This document shows, piece after piece, positions 1-9,062 of a DNA stretch of 64,000 nucleotides. The notes below the pieces were generated by a model that was given only the letters and a program-made list of their open reading frames with translations, was not told where the DNA came from and ran no database searches. Source of the DNA: Megalobrama amblycephala (Eukaryota; Chordata; Actinopteri; Cypriniformes; Xenocyprididae); contig NC_063052.1 in NCBI RefSeq assembly GCF_018812025.1, positions 19,856,914 through 19,920,913 on the forward strand, written 5' to 3'. The position numbers were made by a program, and so were the translations under genes. Position 1 is the stretch's first letter, and every line of letters begins with the position of its first letter.

Positions 1-339
1 TAGTTAAGATAACACACCTAATGTTAACCATGTCGGGAAAAAGCAGGTGATCGTTATCTGGCAGTTACTTATTATTTTTATGGGTATAAAATAATAATTA
101 GCTGGACAAAACTAATGATAGTCTACTCTAATTACAGCAATCGATCTCCTGTAACGTTAGTTGAACTTGATTTAAAATGGCAGGACCGTTTCTGACGATC
201 TAGAGTTGTTTCTAGTGGCATATTATATTGAGTTTATCTACTGAATTTGCTGTCTCAAAAATATTATTGCTCTAGAAACAGAATAGCCTATTATTTTATA
301 GGTAGAATTTTAAATTGTGTATAATTTTTATAGTCTATT
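1..339. other. AT-rich sequence without recognisable features
   Basis: No gene, structured RNA or clear repeat boundary seen. Confidence 0.4.
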
Positions 340-349
340 TAAAATACAT

Positions 350-564
350 GAATGATGACGCAGTCGTCTGGGCGGAAGTTTGATACAGCGGCTCCGCCTC
401 CGGTTCCACGGACGATACCTTCTGCGCATGCCCAGGTTGCAAACTTTTTTTTTTATGATGTTTTTGCGTAACATGTCAGCGCCTATCGTCAGCCATTTTG
501 GCCTCAGTTCATTACAATGGAAGGAAGCGGCGTCGCGTCGTCCATCTTTTTTTACAGTCTATGG
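350..564. mobile_element. MITE-like fragment ending in tacagtctatgg
   Basis: A CpG-richer stretch ends in TTTTTTTACAGTCTATGG, the same terminus as the fold-back complex at 54960-58810. The left end and target duplication were not found. The small open frames here are not convincing genes. Confidence 0.45.
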
Positions 565-991
565 TGGAGACATGTAAGTTTAAGGATATTTAAAGTGGGA
601 GGAGTTGGATCCAGATCCAAGAGGTGGAGATGGGTAGGCTTAGGGTTATGTCAAGTGGGAATAGCTGGATCTGGATCCGGATCCAACCTCGCCCCCTGGA
701 TCTCATGTTCTGCAGTGAAGATCATCTAAATTTAGAGATGACATTATATCGAAATGATGAGTAGCTCTCAATGTTGTCACCTACCTGTTGCCGATACCTG
801 ATTTTACAGAGAGAAAAGTCATGAGAAACAACCGTCGAATATTATGTCTTTTATCCAAAGATGCTTTTATCCAAAGTGACTTACAAATGAGGAATCTTTA
901 TGATTCATCGTAAAGAGGCAAATAAACAGAAGTGCTCACAATACAAGTTTCAGACATTGCTTAGAGTAGCATAAACTAGAATAGGGGAGGA
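565..991. other. Repeat-like intergenic sequence with BamHI-type inverted motif
   Basis: Contains TTGGATCCAGATCC near 606 and GGATCTGGATCCGGATCCAA near 667, an imperfect inverted repeat around 60 bp of purine-rich sequence. Nothing coding seen. Confidence 0.35.
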
Positions 992-995
992 TTAA

Positions 996-1666
996 AGGTC
1001 CCGTTTTTCGTGGTTTTTTGAAGCTTTGATTGTGTTTATAGTGTGCAATATAACATGTGTTCATGTTTCGCGTGTAAAAAAACACAGTATTTTTCACATA
1101 ATTTACTTATCGGTATACCGCTGTTTCCACTGTCATAAAAACGGGCTGATGACTTCCTTGTTCTATGAAGTCCCTCCTTCAGAAATATGTAACGAGTTCT
1201 GATTGTGCCAGCGGTTCCTGTGTTGTGATTCGACAGCAGCTTAGCAAACCTTGCCCGGAAAGGTCACGCCTCTTACCAGTGGAGATGCATGCGCTCAGTG
1301 TTATTGTAAACATGTCTTAATTTTACCCTATCAATTTGAGCCGGAATCAGACCCAGTGATTGGACTGCGGGATGAAAATAACAGCATTTCGACGACATGG
1401 CGACAAACACACTCTACAAACGCAACTCTTGTGTATTCCTGTGGGCGGAGGTTAGTCAAAAAACTGTTTTAGTGACGTCATTAAAGAAGGAAGTAGAGGG
1501 ATGTAGTCCAAACTGGCCGTTCAATGTAGGCGACTTCTGTTAAATAAAATATCTCGCTTGGCATTGAACTTTGAGCTTTAAAATTTTACAGATTTTATTT
1601 ATACTCTAACAACAACATTACACACTAACTAAAGTTTGAAACATGGGCTCACGAAGAACGGGACCT
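996..1666. mobile_element. TTAA-flanked MITE (piggyBac-like), copy 1
   Basis: Terminal inverted repeats AGGTCCCGTTTTTCGTG and CACGAAGAACGGGACCT are flanked by TTAA at 992-995 and 1667-1670, the piggyBac target duplication. It is closely related to 7166-7939 but differs over an internal segment near 1310-1355. No transposase. Confidence 0.85.
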
Positions 1667-1670
1667 TTAA

Positions 1671-2340
1671 AGGAAAGTGAAATCATCTTTTTTTAAATGA
1701 TTAAGTGATAGGTTAAGTGCTCACGGAAGAGATGTGTTTTCAGCTGTCTTATTGATTATGAACACATTGGATTAATAGCATAACATCAAACTACAAAGCT
1801 GGCATGGAAGTATGTATAAAGTCAATATGACTGTTATTTATTTCTAAGCTACATGTAGGATAAAAGTATGTGACAAAGTTGTTTCTGCAACATGGTGTAA
1901 TACATCAGTGTCTGAATTCCTCACTTCATCTTGGTAAGATATAAGTCAACATCTAAACTGTGAAATGAATTCTGAGATAGGCTAGGCTGCGAAGGATCCA
2001 TCCGTTAGCTACGTCCCAATTTAGAGGCTGCATCCTTCGAAATCTGCATTTCGAAGGGTGATTGTGCTACCGCAGCACAACAATGGCTGTCCCAATTCGA
2101 AGGCTCCTTCAAATGCGTCCTTCATTTCACAGGCAATGAAGGATACAAGGGATGGATCCTTCACACACTCACATCCCCCAAGCTGTCTTACCTAGTTACT
2201 CGATAAAAACACATTCTCAAAACTTACGTTTTCCCTATGGTTGTGTGAATTGTAAATTGTGTGAAAAAGTATTTTACACAAAAATCGAAAACCCCTTTAT
2301 AAAACCCCATAGGAAAATCTTGAAAGGAACCAGCGGCGAA
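1671..2340. repeat. AT-rich spacer with a repeat block at about 2005-2160
   Basis: The 2005-2160 block (acgtcccaatt and ttcgaaggctcc motifs) resembles the dispersed sequence near 41945-42115 (gaggctgcgtccgaaagc). No gene seen. Confidence 0.35.
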
Positions 2341-2342
2341 TT

Positions 2343-2785
2343 AGGCACCGTTTACACTAGTGCAGTTTCGTTTTAAAATGAAAACGATCCTGGTCTACAC
2401 TGGCGTTTCCACAGTTTTAGAAATGATCTCAGTTAACACTACACAACCGAAAACGCATGTCACATGACCGTTCATGCACACTGGGCATGCGCGTACAAGC
2501 GTAAACAGTTGCCACTTGCGCATGCTGCAGTATTAAAAAAATGCTGAGTTTAAGTGCACAATGGATGCTAAAAATGACAACAAAGCCAGCAAAGCTTGCA
2601 GTTCAGTCTCCATGTTACACGGTCATCAAGGATGCGCAGAGAGAACCCGCCATCATTTTCAAAGTCGGTCCATTTGCACTGAAACGCAACCCCGGCGTTT
2701 TCAAACTAAAATGGGCTCTGCAGCGTTTTAGAAATTCTCTGTTTTCGAAAGTCGAAACGCCCGAGTAGCCTAGTGTAAATGACAG
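2343..2785. mobile_element. MITE-like element with gtttacactag ends
   Basis: The left end has CACCGTTTACACTAGTGCAG and the right end CCTAGTGTAAATGAC in inverted orientation. The pattern is like its neighbour at 2823-3193, but the boundaries are approximate. Confidence 0.45.
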
Positions 2786-2822
2786 GCGTAACTGTAGCAA
2801 AAGTTATGCCTTTTAAAACTAA

Positions 2823-3193
2823 GGGGCTGTTTACACGACACCGTTGTGTAAGTTTTATGAGGTTTGGCCATTAATTTACATGACAACGGCATTTTGGTAG
2901 CCTGAAAATGCAAACTTTTGAAAACAGGTTTCAAAGTGCAAGTTTTTATAAACGTCTCCGTGTAAACAACAAAAACGTGAATCTTTGAACACGATTACGT
3001 CATGCACATGCGTATTAGTCTATAGTCTTTTATCGCCATCTAATGGCCTGCCAGCAGAATACAGCGTTTTTAGTCGTTTACACGGATTCGTATGAATGGG
3101 GATCACACTACTTGATCGTTTTGACAATGGTGTCGTCTGTACGTGGAAACTCGAAGGAAAAACTTCACCGTTTTCTGTAGTGTAAACGTACCC
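2823..3193. mobile_element. MITE with TAA target duplication (PIF/Harbinger-like)
   Basis: GGGGCTGTTTACACGACACC at the left and GTAGTGTAAACGTACCC at the right form imperfect inverted termini, flanked by TAA at 2820-2822 and 3194-3196. A 3-bp TWA duplication suggests PIF/Harbinger. Non-coding. Confidence 0.55.
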
Positions 3194-3196
3194 TAA

Positions 3197-3849
3197 AACA
3201 CACTAGTGTAACGGGGCCTTTCTGACATCATACCTGCAAGCCTTACTACCTAGAATGCGAGCATTTTTGGCTTTAAAAAGATGTTTCAATAAATAAGCAA
3301 GAATAAACGTGGTGTTCTCTATAATTCCTGTTCTTTACGACAACAAAACACTTAAATGCGGGCTCGTAATCACGACTTCAGAAGTGGGAAGTAGGACATT
3401 TCCGATAGCACGTTTAGGCAGTGTTATAGTTGGACTCTGCCTGAAAACGTGATGAATCTGGAAAAGAATGCTGAAGAAGCCAAGCAGTTTAGCATAATGT
3501 AACAATGCTTCCTAATGCTATAGTGTTACCAAAAAATATTCTAGCATTTCATTCCTGGGTCATGAATAGATAGGCCCTAAGACTTTTCTGTATGTATGAC
3601 TATGCATTCTCCCTCACACAATCACAATATGAAAAACATTTACAATAGAACGACTTAATAATAATCAACAACGTTTTTACCTCTAAGATATTTGAGCTAT
3701 TGTTAGTTTGGTGTTTGATGCGTGTAATTACTATATTTTTCTCGTTTAAACATTGTCTGTAATACACTAGCCAATCAGACAACACCGACGAAGCATCCAC
3801 AGTGATGTTATTGGCCAAAGTGCTTGTCAATCATCACCGTTACCGCCCC
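3197..3849. other. Intergenic sequence upstream of U11 copy 1
   Basis: AT-rich, with no coding exon recognised. It ends in a segment with CCAAT-type motifs that may belong to the U11 distal promoter. Confidence 0.4.
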
Positions 3850-3868
3850 AATCCCATGATGCTTCACG
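3850..3868 (+). promoter_or_regulatory. Candidate distal sequence element (ZNF143/Staf-like site) of U11 copy 1
   Basis: AATCCCATGATGCTTCACG resembles the ZNF143/Staf consensus around CCCA-ATGC. It lies about 220-237 bp upstream of the U11 start, where snRNA distal elements normally sit. CCAAT-type motifs (gccaatcag near 3769, ttattggcc near 3808) are close by. Confidence 0.5.
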
Positions 3869-4023
3869 TTAGAATACATTTCTACACTTGTGTTTCGAGT
3901 TAATTTAGCGTATTAACCAACAAATATATCTATAATCTTGTACAATAGATTATAAAGTATATAATGAATTGGGAATTGTAAAGCATACTAAAGCTAATCG
4001 TTGTTTTGACTGGCCATATATTT

Positions 4024-4048
4024 GTTACCCTCTCTGAGACACCCTGTC
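4024..4048 (+). promoter_or_regulatory. Candidate proximal sequence element of U11 copy 1
   Basis: GTTACCCTC followed by GAGAC-ACCCTG lies at -63 to -39 relative to 4087, the spacing expected for an snRNA PSE read by SNAPc. The same block recurs at the same distance before copy 2. Confidence 0.5.
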
Positions 4049-4086
4049 TCCCAGAATGTGAAGTCCAGTCAAAAAAACAACAGATT

Positions 4087-4221
4087 AAAAAGGGTATCTG
4101 CCGTGACTGGCATAGCTGTGGAAGGGATTCTCTGACACAGTTACGGAATCGCTATCAAGAGATTTCGGATGCACAATTTTTAAAACTCGGAGCTGCCAAT
4201 GACCGTTGTTCTTGGCGCTCC
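4087..4221 (+). ncRNA. rnu11: U11 snRNA gene, copy 1 (minor spliceosome)
   Basis: It starts AAAAAGGGTATCTGCCGTGA, matching the 5' end of vertebrate U11 (recalled human sequence AAAAAGGGCUUCUGUCGUGA). The AAGGGTAT segment can pair with a U12-type 5' splice site. The block GGAATCGCTATCAAGAGATT then TTCGGATGC is almost the U11 core, and an Sm site AATTTTT lies at 4175-4181. The 3'-terminal hairpin pairs GGAGC/GCTCC and GCCAA/TTGGC around a single bulged T. Length is 135 nt, as in human as I recall it. A PSE-like block lies 39-63 bp upstream, a Staf-like site about 230 bp upstream and a 3'-box-like sequence downstream. U11 snRNP joins U12 in the di-snRNP that recognises U12-type introns. It shows no coding character. 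Confidence 0.93.
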
Positions 4222-4232
4222 AATCTTAGCAT

Positions 4233-4247
4233 GTTAAGGAAAGATTA
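4233..4247 (+). terminator. 3'-box-like sequence after U11 copy 1
   Basis: GTTAAGGAAAGATTA begins 12 nt after the RNA end. It approximates the snRNA 3' box (GTTT-N-AAAR-N-AGA) that directs Integrator cleavage. The match is imperfect. Confidence 0.4.
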
Positions 4248-4979
4248 ACCATTTAACAGTAGTAGTTTAGGGAAGAATGTTTTACTTTGTATAATTTCAG
4301 TGAATTATGTGTGTATCTGTTTGCCTATAAACTGTTTAATTTTTCCCCAGTAGAAAAGTATTAGATTTACACTTTAAGTGTTAGTTGTATAGTGTTTGTG
4401 AATGTTTTTAAGTGGTAAACGAAAATAAAGCCTTTTGAAAAATGACTGCAATTGTTTAAGATGATTTTATGAGGGATTACCATATTCATATACAACGCAT
4501 ACATACTCTTATTGTACTCCAGCTACTCAATTTTGATAATGGAGATTGGGGTGGATTTCCAATTTGTATATTAGTGCCTAGTTGAAACAAACTCCAAAAG
4601 GTAATACAACCCACAGTTATTGTAATTCTTCTTATTAATATTTAATGGACTTTCAAGTGCTTGTAGATACCAGGCTAAGGAATTAATACGTTTAAACAAT
4701 GATACTGATATCAGTGTACAAAAATCTCCATTCAATTGAAAACATGTTTTCAAGTTGTACTCCACACAAGCAGACGCAGTATTTAGCGGGTGAAATGCTT
4801 TACCTCAGACTTATCATCAAAACAGAGGCTTTTTAAAGTTTTAAACTGTACCATAACATCACAACTACTTTATATGACACTGACAATCCCATGAACCGTG
4901 TTTATTTTAATACGAGCAGTCCTGTGTGTACTGTAAAGTCTCTCATGGCTAGAGCTGGAACAGGGATGAGCTTGAGCAG

Positions 4980-5480
4980 GAAGTGTAGCTCAACAAACTG
5001 CGCATGTTCACTCAAAGCCTCTCGCTATGTAAGGATGACACCGACCGCGATCTAAACGGTAAGGCCAGTCCAGCGCATTTCATCATCTCAAATGTAACGG
5101 TTAAACGTGACTGCACAGCGGAGAACTTCGACAGAACGTCGACTAGAAGTGTTCGCGGCTCGGGTGGCAGCAGCAGCCCCCTCGAATGGCGGAGGAGCGT
5201 CTTGTCGTTTGTGTGTGTGCGTCCCGCCGCACGGGAGACGTCATGAGAACAGAACACCGCGGCGCGACGCCAGCGCGTCATTTAGATACAGTCCGCCCGT
5301 ACGGCCAGTGAATGCTTCATGAATTAGCCGCGCTTGAGGTGTTTAGAGTGGGATGTTTGTTTGTAAACACGCATTCACCCACAAACAAACAAGCAGTGAA
5401 ATGAAGGTGTGTGTTAGCATAGCGCGTTAGCATCACGAACAGCAGATGAGTGAGAAAGAAATGGCGCAACATGAAGAGCT
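4980..5480 (+). promoter_or_regulatory. gmeb1: CpG-rich promoter region, probable gmeb1 transcription start and 5' UTR exon
   Basis: This is the densest CpG cluster in the first 9 kb (CCGCGGCGCGACGCCAGCG near 5256 and similar), unlike its AT-rich surroundings. It lies about 3.5 kb upstream of the first coding exon, whose acceptor demands an upstream exon. Possible donors include ACG|GTAAGG near 5059. An ACGTCA core at 5238-5243 matches the GMEB-type binding core. Orientation and exact start are not resolved. Confidence 0.55.
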
Positions 5481-5958
5481 AAAATGCTAACTGAATTAGC
5501 AACCGAAGAAGTCAACACTTCTAAAAGTGCAGTCGCTTAGAAACATTCACCATGGCAACCAACACAGTTTCCCCACAATACGATAGTTAGCACGGTTGTT
5601 GTCGCTACTGTTAAATCTTAATAAATACATGAGTGGTCTCTTTCAAACAGCGCAATACTTTATTCATTTAGGTAAATACATTTTTAACCACAGGTGGTTC
5701 TTAATACCAGTCACTAACTATGGTATTTTGACGGAATCTGTTGTTACCATGGTAAACAGAAGAGGTAGTCGTGTCATGGTACAGTGATGTCAGATAGTAA
5801 GTACTAGTACTATGAGGCTGTATGATGTCAATATTCATGTACCGTGGTATTTACTCCAACGTACTTAAGAATACCATGGTGTGCGACTATGGGTTAAATC
5901 AAAACGTGGTACCAACATGTGCCAACGTACATATATTTATATATTTATATATATATAC

Positions 5959-5988
5959 AATTTCTACTGTTGTCGGGATATAGTGTGC

Positions 5989-6075
<87 letters not shown>

Positions 6076-6104
6076 CACACTATATCCCGACAACAGTAGA
6101 AATT
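5959..6104. repeat. Perfect 32-bp inverted repeat bracketing a (AC)n(AT)n microsatellite
   Basis: The left arm 5959-5990 and right arm 6073-6104 are exact reverse complements (arm begins AATTTCTACTGTTGTCGGGA). Between them are (AC)n at 5993-6040 and (AT)n at 6041-6072. The apparent small open frames here are repeat artefacts. Confidence 0.9.
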
Positions 6105-6158
6105 GCTCTTTTAATTGAAAATGGTTCATATAAAACACTTAGTTTTAGTTGATATAAA

Positions 6159-6160
<2 letters not shown>

Positions 6161-6224
<64 letters not shown>
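6161..6224. repeat. (AT)n microsatellite
   Basis: Uninterrupted AT dinucleotides, about 32 units. Confidence 0.95.
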
Positions 6225-6228
<4 letters not shown>

Positions 6229-6568
6229 ACTTTTTTTTTTAATGTATTTTGTAGTTTTCTATTTGTTTTTTAAAAATGGAAATACTTGGTCATGTTACAG
6301 TGACTTTACTGTTGAAAGTCACCATTTAAAGTCATTTTTAGTCTCTGGCCATTTTAAATGAATGGACCACTGCTTTAGGTTTGGTTAACTTAACTGGCTT
6401 AGTCTTGGAGTAAAAAGAATGGACATTTTCCTTATTTGATATTATGTTCTTAGACACTATCTTGTAAATTGGCCTTATCATACAGTACACATTCACTTGT
6501 TCATACTGAATTAATGTTACAGATGACGCTACTGTATAATCTGTTGTTTATTACTGTCTGAGATCTGA

Positions 6569-6593
6569 GTTACCCTCATGGAGATACCCTGAC
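6569..6593 (+). promoter_or_regulatory. Candidate proximal sequence element of U11 copy 2
   Basis: GTTACCCTC-ATG-GAGATACCCTG lies at -64 to -40. It is identical to the copy 1 block at 20 of 25 positions, while sequence between it and the RNA start has diverged much more. That pattern suggests selection on this block. Confidence 0.45.
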
Positions 6594-6632
6594 ACTTTTA
6601 GTGGGTCTTCCAGTTAGGGGTTGTGAAAGATT

Positions 6633-6767
6633 AAAAAGGGTATCTGCTGTGACTGGCATAGCTGTGGAAGGGATTTTCTGACATAGTTACGGAATCGCTA
6701 TCAAGAGATTTCGGATGCACAATTTTTATAATCTGAGGCTACCATTGATCGATGTTCTTGGTGCCTT
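6633..6767 (+). ncRNA. rnu11: U11 snRNA gene, copy 2 (diverged tandem copy)
   Basis: It aligns without gaps to the copy at 4087-4221, with 17 differences in 135 positions by my hand alignment. Only 3 of these fall in the first 94 bases. In the 3' hairpin three pairs have changed on both sides and stay paired: G-C to A-U, A-U to G-C, and G-C to A-U. One G-C has become G-U. The Sm site AATTTTT is intact at 6721-6727. The PSE-like block upstream is retained (20 of 25 positions), and GGTTTATTACTGTAAAGATA downstream resembles a 3' box. A processed pseudogene would not be expected to keep a promoter block or show paired changes. If gmeb1 starts in the CpG-rich segment near 5000-5300, this copy lies in its first intron. 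I saw no Staf-like site upstream. Confidence 0.87.
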
Positions 6768-6768
6768 G

Positions 6769-6790
6769 GTTTATTACTGTAAAGATAAGA
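6769..6790 (+). terminator. 3'-box-like sequence after U11 copy 2
   Basis: A GTTTATTACTG block followed by TAAAGATAAGA begins right after the RNA end and approximates the snRNA 3' box. Confidence 0.35.
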
Positions 6791-7015
6791 AAAACTAAAT
6801 AAAAACATTAAATGTTGAAGTCCACAATGGTGTTATAATGGTGTTGACATTTTCCATTCCGACTTAGTTCATCTTTGTTTGTGTGTAATGTTTTATGTGG
6901 TTCTGTTGATTAAGAGGTGGAGCAAGTATATAATGTTTATATGATTGACTACGTTTTTTGAATAACAATGAAGAAATGAATTGTAAGGCCAGGACCTTGT
7001 ATTAAAGGGTTAGTT

Positions 7016-8384
7016 CACCAAAAAATTGAAATTATGTCATTAATTACTCACCCTCATGTCGTTCCACAGCCGTAAGACCTTCGTTCATCTTCAGAACACA
7101 AATTAAGATATTTTTGATGAAATCCGATGGCTCAGTGAGGTCTGCATTGCCAGCAAGACAATTAAAGGTCCCGTTTTTCGTGTTTTTTTGAAGCTTTGAT
7201 TGTGTTTATAGTGTGCAATATAACATGTGTTCATGTTTCGCGTGTAAAAAAACACAGTATTTTTCACATAATTTACTTACCTGTATACCGCCGTTTCCAC
7301 TGTCATAAAAACGGGCTGATGACTTCCTTGTTCTATGAAGTCCCTCCTTCAGAAATACGTAACGAGTTCTGATTGTGCCAGCGGTTCCTGTGTTGTGATT
7401 CGACAGCAGCTTAGCGCACCTTGCCCGGAAAGGTCACGCCTCTTACTATAACGTGGAGATGCATGTGCTCAGTGTTATTGTAAACATAGTTTTACATGTG
7501 GATTATAATTTTCAGGAACCGAGTTAAACATAAATTGTAACCATTGATCTCTAAGTACAGCGTCCCTGGGAAGGCCAAACAAAGGTGATTGGACTGCGGG
7601 ATGAAAATAACAGCGTTTCGACGACATGGTGACAAACACACTCTACAAACGCAACTCTTGCTCTTCTCCGTGGGAGTGCAACAAGACCACGCCCCCTTTT
7701 TTTGTGTATTCCTGTGGGCGGAGGTTAGTCAAAAAACTGTTTTAGTGACGTCATTAAAGAAGGAAGTAGAGGGATGTAGTCCAAACTGGCCGTTCGATGT
7801 AGGCGACTTCTGTTAAATAAAATATCTCGCTTGGCATTGAACTTTGAGCTTTAAAATTTTACAGATTTTATTTATACTCTAACAACAACATTACACACTA
7901 ACTAAAGTTTGAAACATGGGATCACGAAGAACGGGACCTTTAACACTTTCAGATGTCCAGAAAGGTACTAAAAACATGTTTAAAACAGTTCATGTGACTA
8001 CAATGGTTCAACAAAAAAAAAGTATTTTCAACAGTGTCTAGTAATGGCCGATTTTAAAACACTGCTTCGTAGCTTTACAAATCTTTTGTTTTGAATCAGT
8101 GGTTCAGAGCATTAAAGTCATGTGATTTCAGTAAATGACGCTTCTTTACATCATAAGTGTTTAGCAATTTCAATAGTTCACGTGAATTTGGCAGTTTGAT
8201 ATGCAATCCGAACTACTGATTCGAAACAAAAGATTCGTAAAGCTTCGAAGCAGTGTTTTAAAAAAGTATTCTCATCACTTGGTAACTGACATTCTTCCAA
8301 ATATCTTCCTTTGTGTTCAGCAGAACAAAAAAATTCATACAGGTTTAGAACTACTTGAGTTTTCATTTTGGGTGAACAATCCCT
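7016..8384. mobile_element. TTAA-flanked element with AAGGGTTAGTTCACC ends, host of a nested MITE
   Basis: The left end AAGGGTTAGTTCACC and right end GGGTGAACAATCCCT are inverted repeats flanked by TTAA (7012-7015, 8385-8388). Interrupted by the element at 7166-7939. Related copies or fragments occur at 10721, 26480, 28617, 33994 and 52983. Confidence 0.75.
7166..7939. mobile_element. TTAA-flanked MITE, copy 2, nested
   Basis: Same family as 996-1666, with the same termini and TTAA at 7162-7165 and 7940-7943. It keeps about 100 bp of internal sequence (near 7480-7585) that copy 1 has replaced by a shorter unrelated stretch. Confidence 0.88.
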
Positions 8385-8520
8385 TTAAGAAAATTAAATA
8401 TGGTCAGTGTTGAGTTTAAATGTGGTTGACATATCAAGCAAAACATCTTCTGAAATATAATCAGTAGTTTAATGGAATATCATGCATATTATTATTATTA
8501 TTATTACTACTATAAACACT

Positions 8521-8877
8521 ACCGGTCAAAAGTTTATAATAATTACGATTTTGAACAAAGTCTCTGTTGAAAGAATTCTGTTATGCTCACAATGGCTGCA
8601 TTTATTTGATTAAAAATACATTAAAAATACATCAAAAACGATTATATTGTGAAATATTATTACACTGTTTTATAACTGTTTTTTAATATATTTTTAAAAA
8701 GTAATGTATTTATGTGATGGCAAAGCTGAATTTTCCATTATAGCCATTACTTCAGTCTTCAGTGTCACATGATCCTTCAGAAATCATTCTAATATGCTGA
8801 TTTGGTGCTTAATTATTATTGATACTCAGTTATTATAATAATAATCTTAATTATGACAAACTTTTGACTAGTATAGA
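8521..8877. mobile_element. Short TIR element with ggtcaaaagttt ends
   Basis: CCGGTCAAAAGTTT at the left and AAACTTTTGAC at the right are inverted and flanked by TA. The interior (gtcacatgatccttcagaaa) recurs in degenerate form near 22200, 24100, 28100 and 30500, so this is a dispersed family. Confidence 0.6.
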
Positions 8878-8910
8878 TAAAATATTCACCAGGTATTTCA
8901 TATTCCTCAG

Positions 8911-9062
8911 TGTTGAAGGAGAGTGCGGGCTATGGCAGAGACAGAAGTCACTGTGTCCGTGGAGGACATGGTGGTGATGAAGAGCACAGAGGAAGAGGAT
9001 GTGGAGCCTGACAACCAAAGCAAGACTCAAATGATCCTACAGCTGCAGCCCATCACAGCTGG
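8911..9062 (+). CDS. gmeb1: gmeb1 first coding exon (UTR 8911-8931, CDS from 8932)
   Basis: The acceptor tattcctcag ends at 8910. After 21 bases of 5' UTR the frame opens at ATG 8932 (GGGCTATGG, good Kozak context). It encodes residues 1-43 plus two bases of residue 44. The donor is GTAGGT at 9063. The presence of an acceptor means at least one upstream non-coding exon must exist. Confidence 0.9.

Noticed and set aside
4006..4185. Box H/ACA snoRNA (hairpin, AGATTA, hairpin, ACA)
   Set aside because: The structure can be drawn, but the sequence from 4087 on matches U11 snRNA far better, including Sm site and 3' hairpin. The upstream hairpin is then promoter.
4006..4248. 80-codon open frame across U11 copy 1
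   Set aside because: It overlaps the snRNA and its promoter and has no coding character.
5881..6138. Frames rich in IYIYIY, HTHT and CVCV
   Set aside because: Translations of (AT)n and (AC)n tracts.
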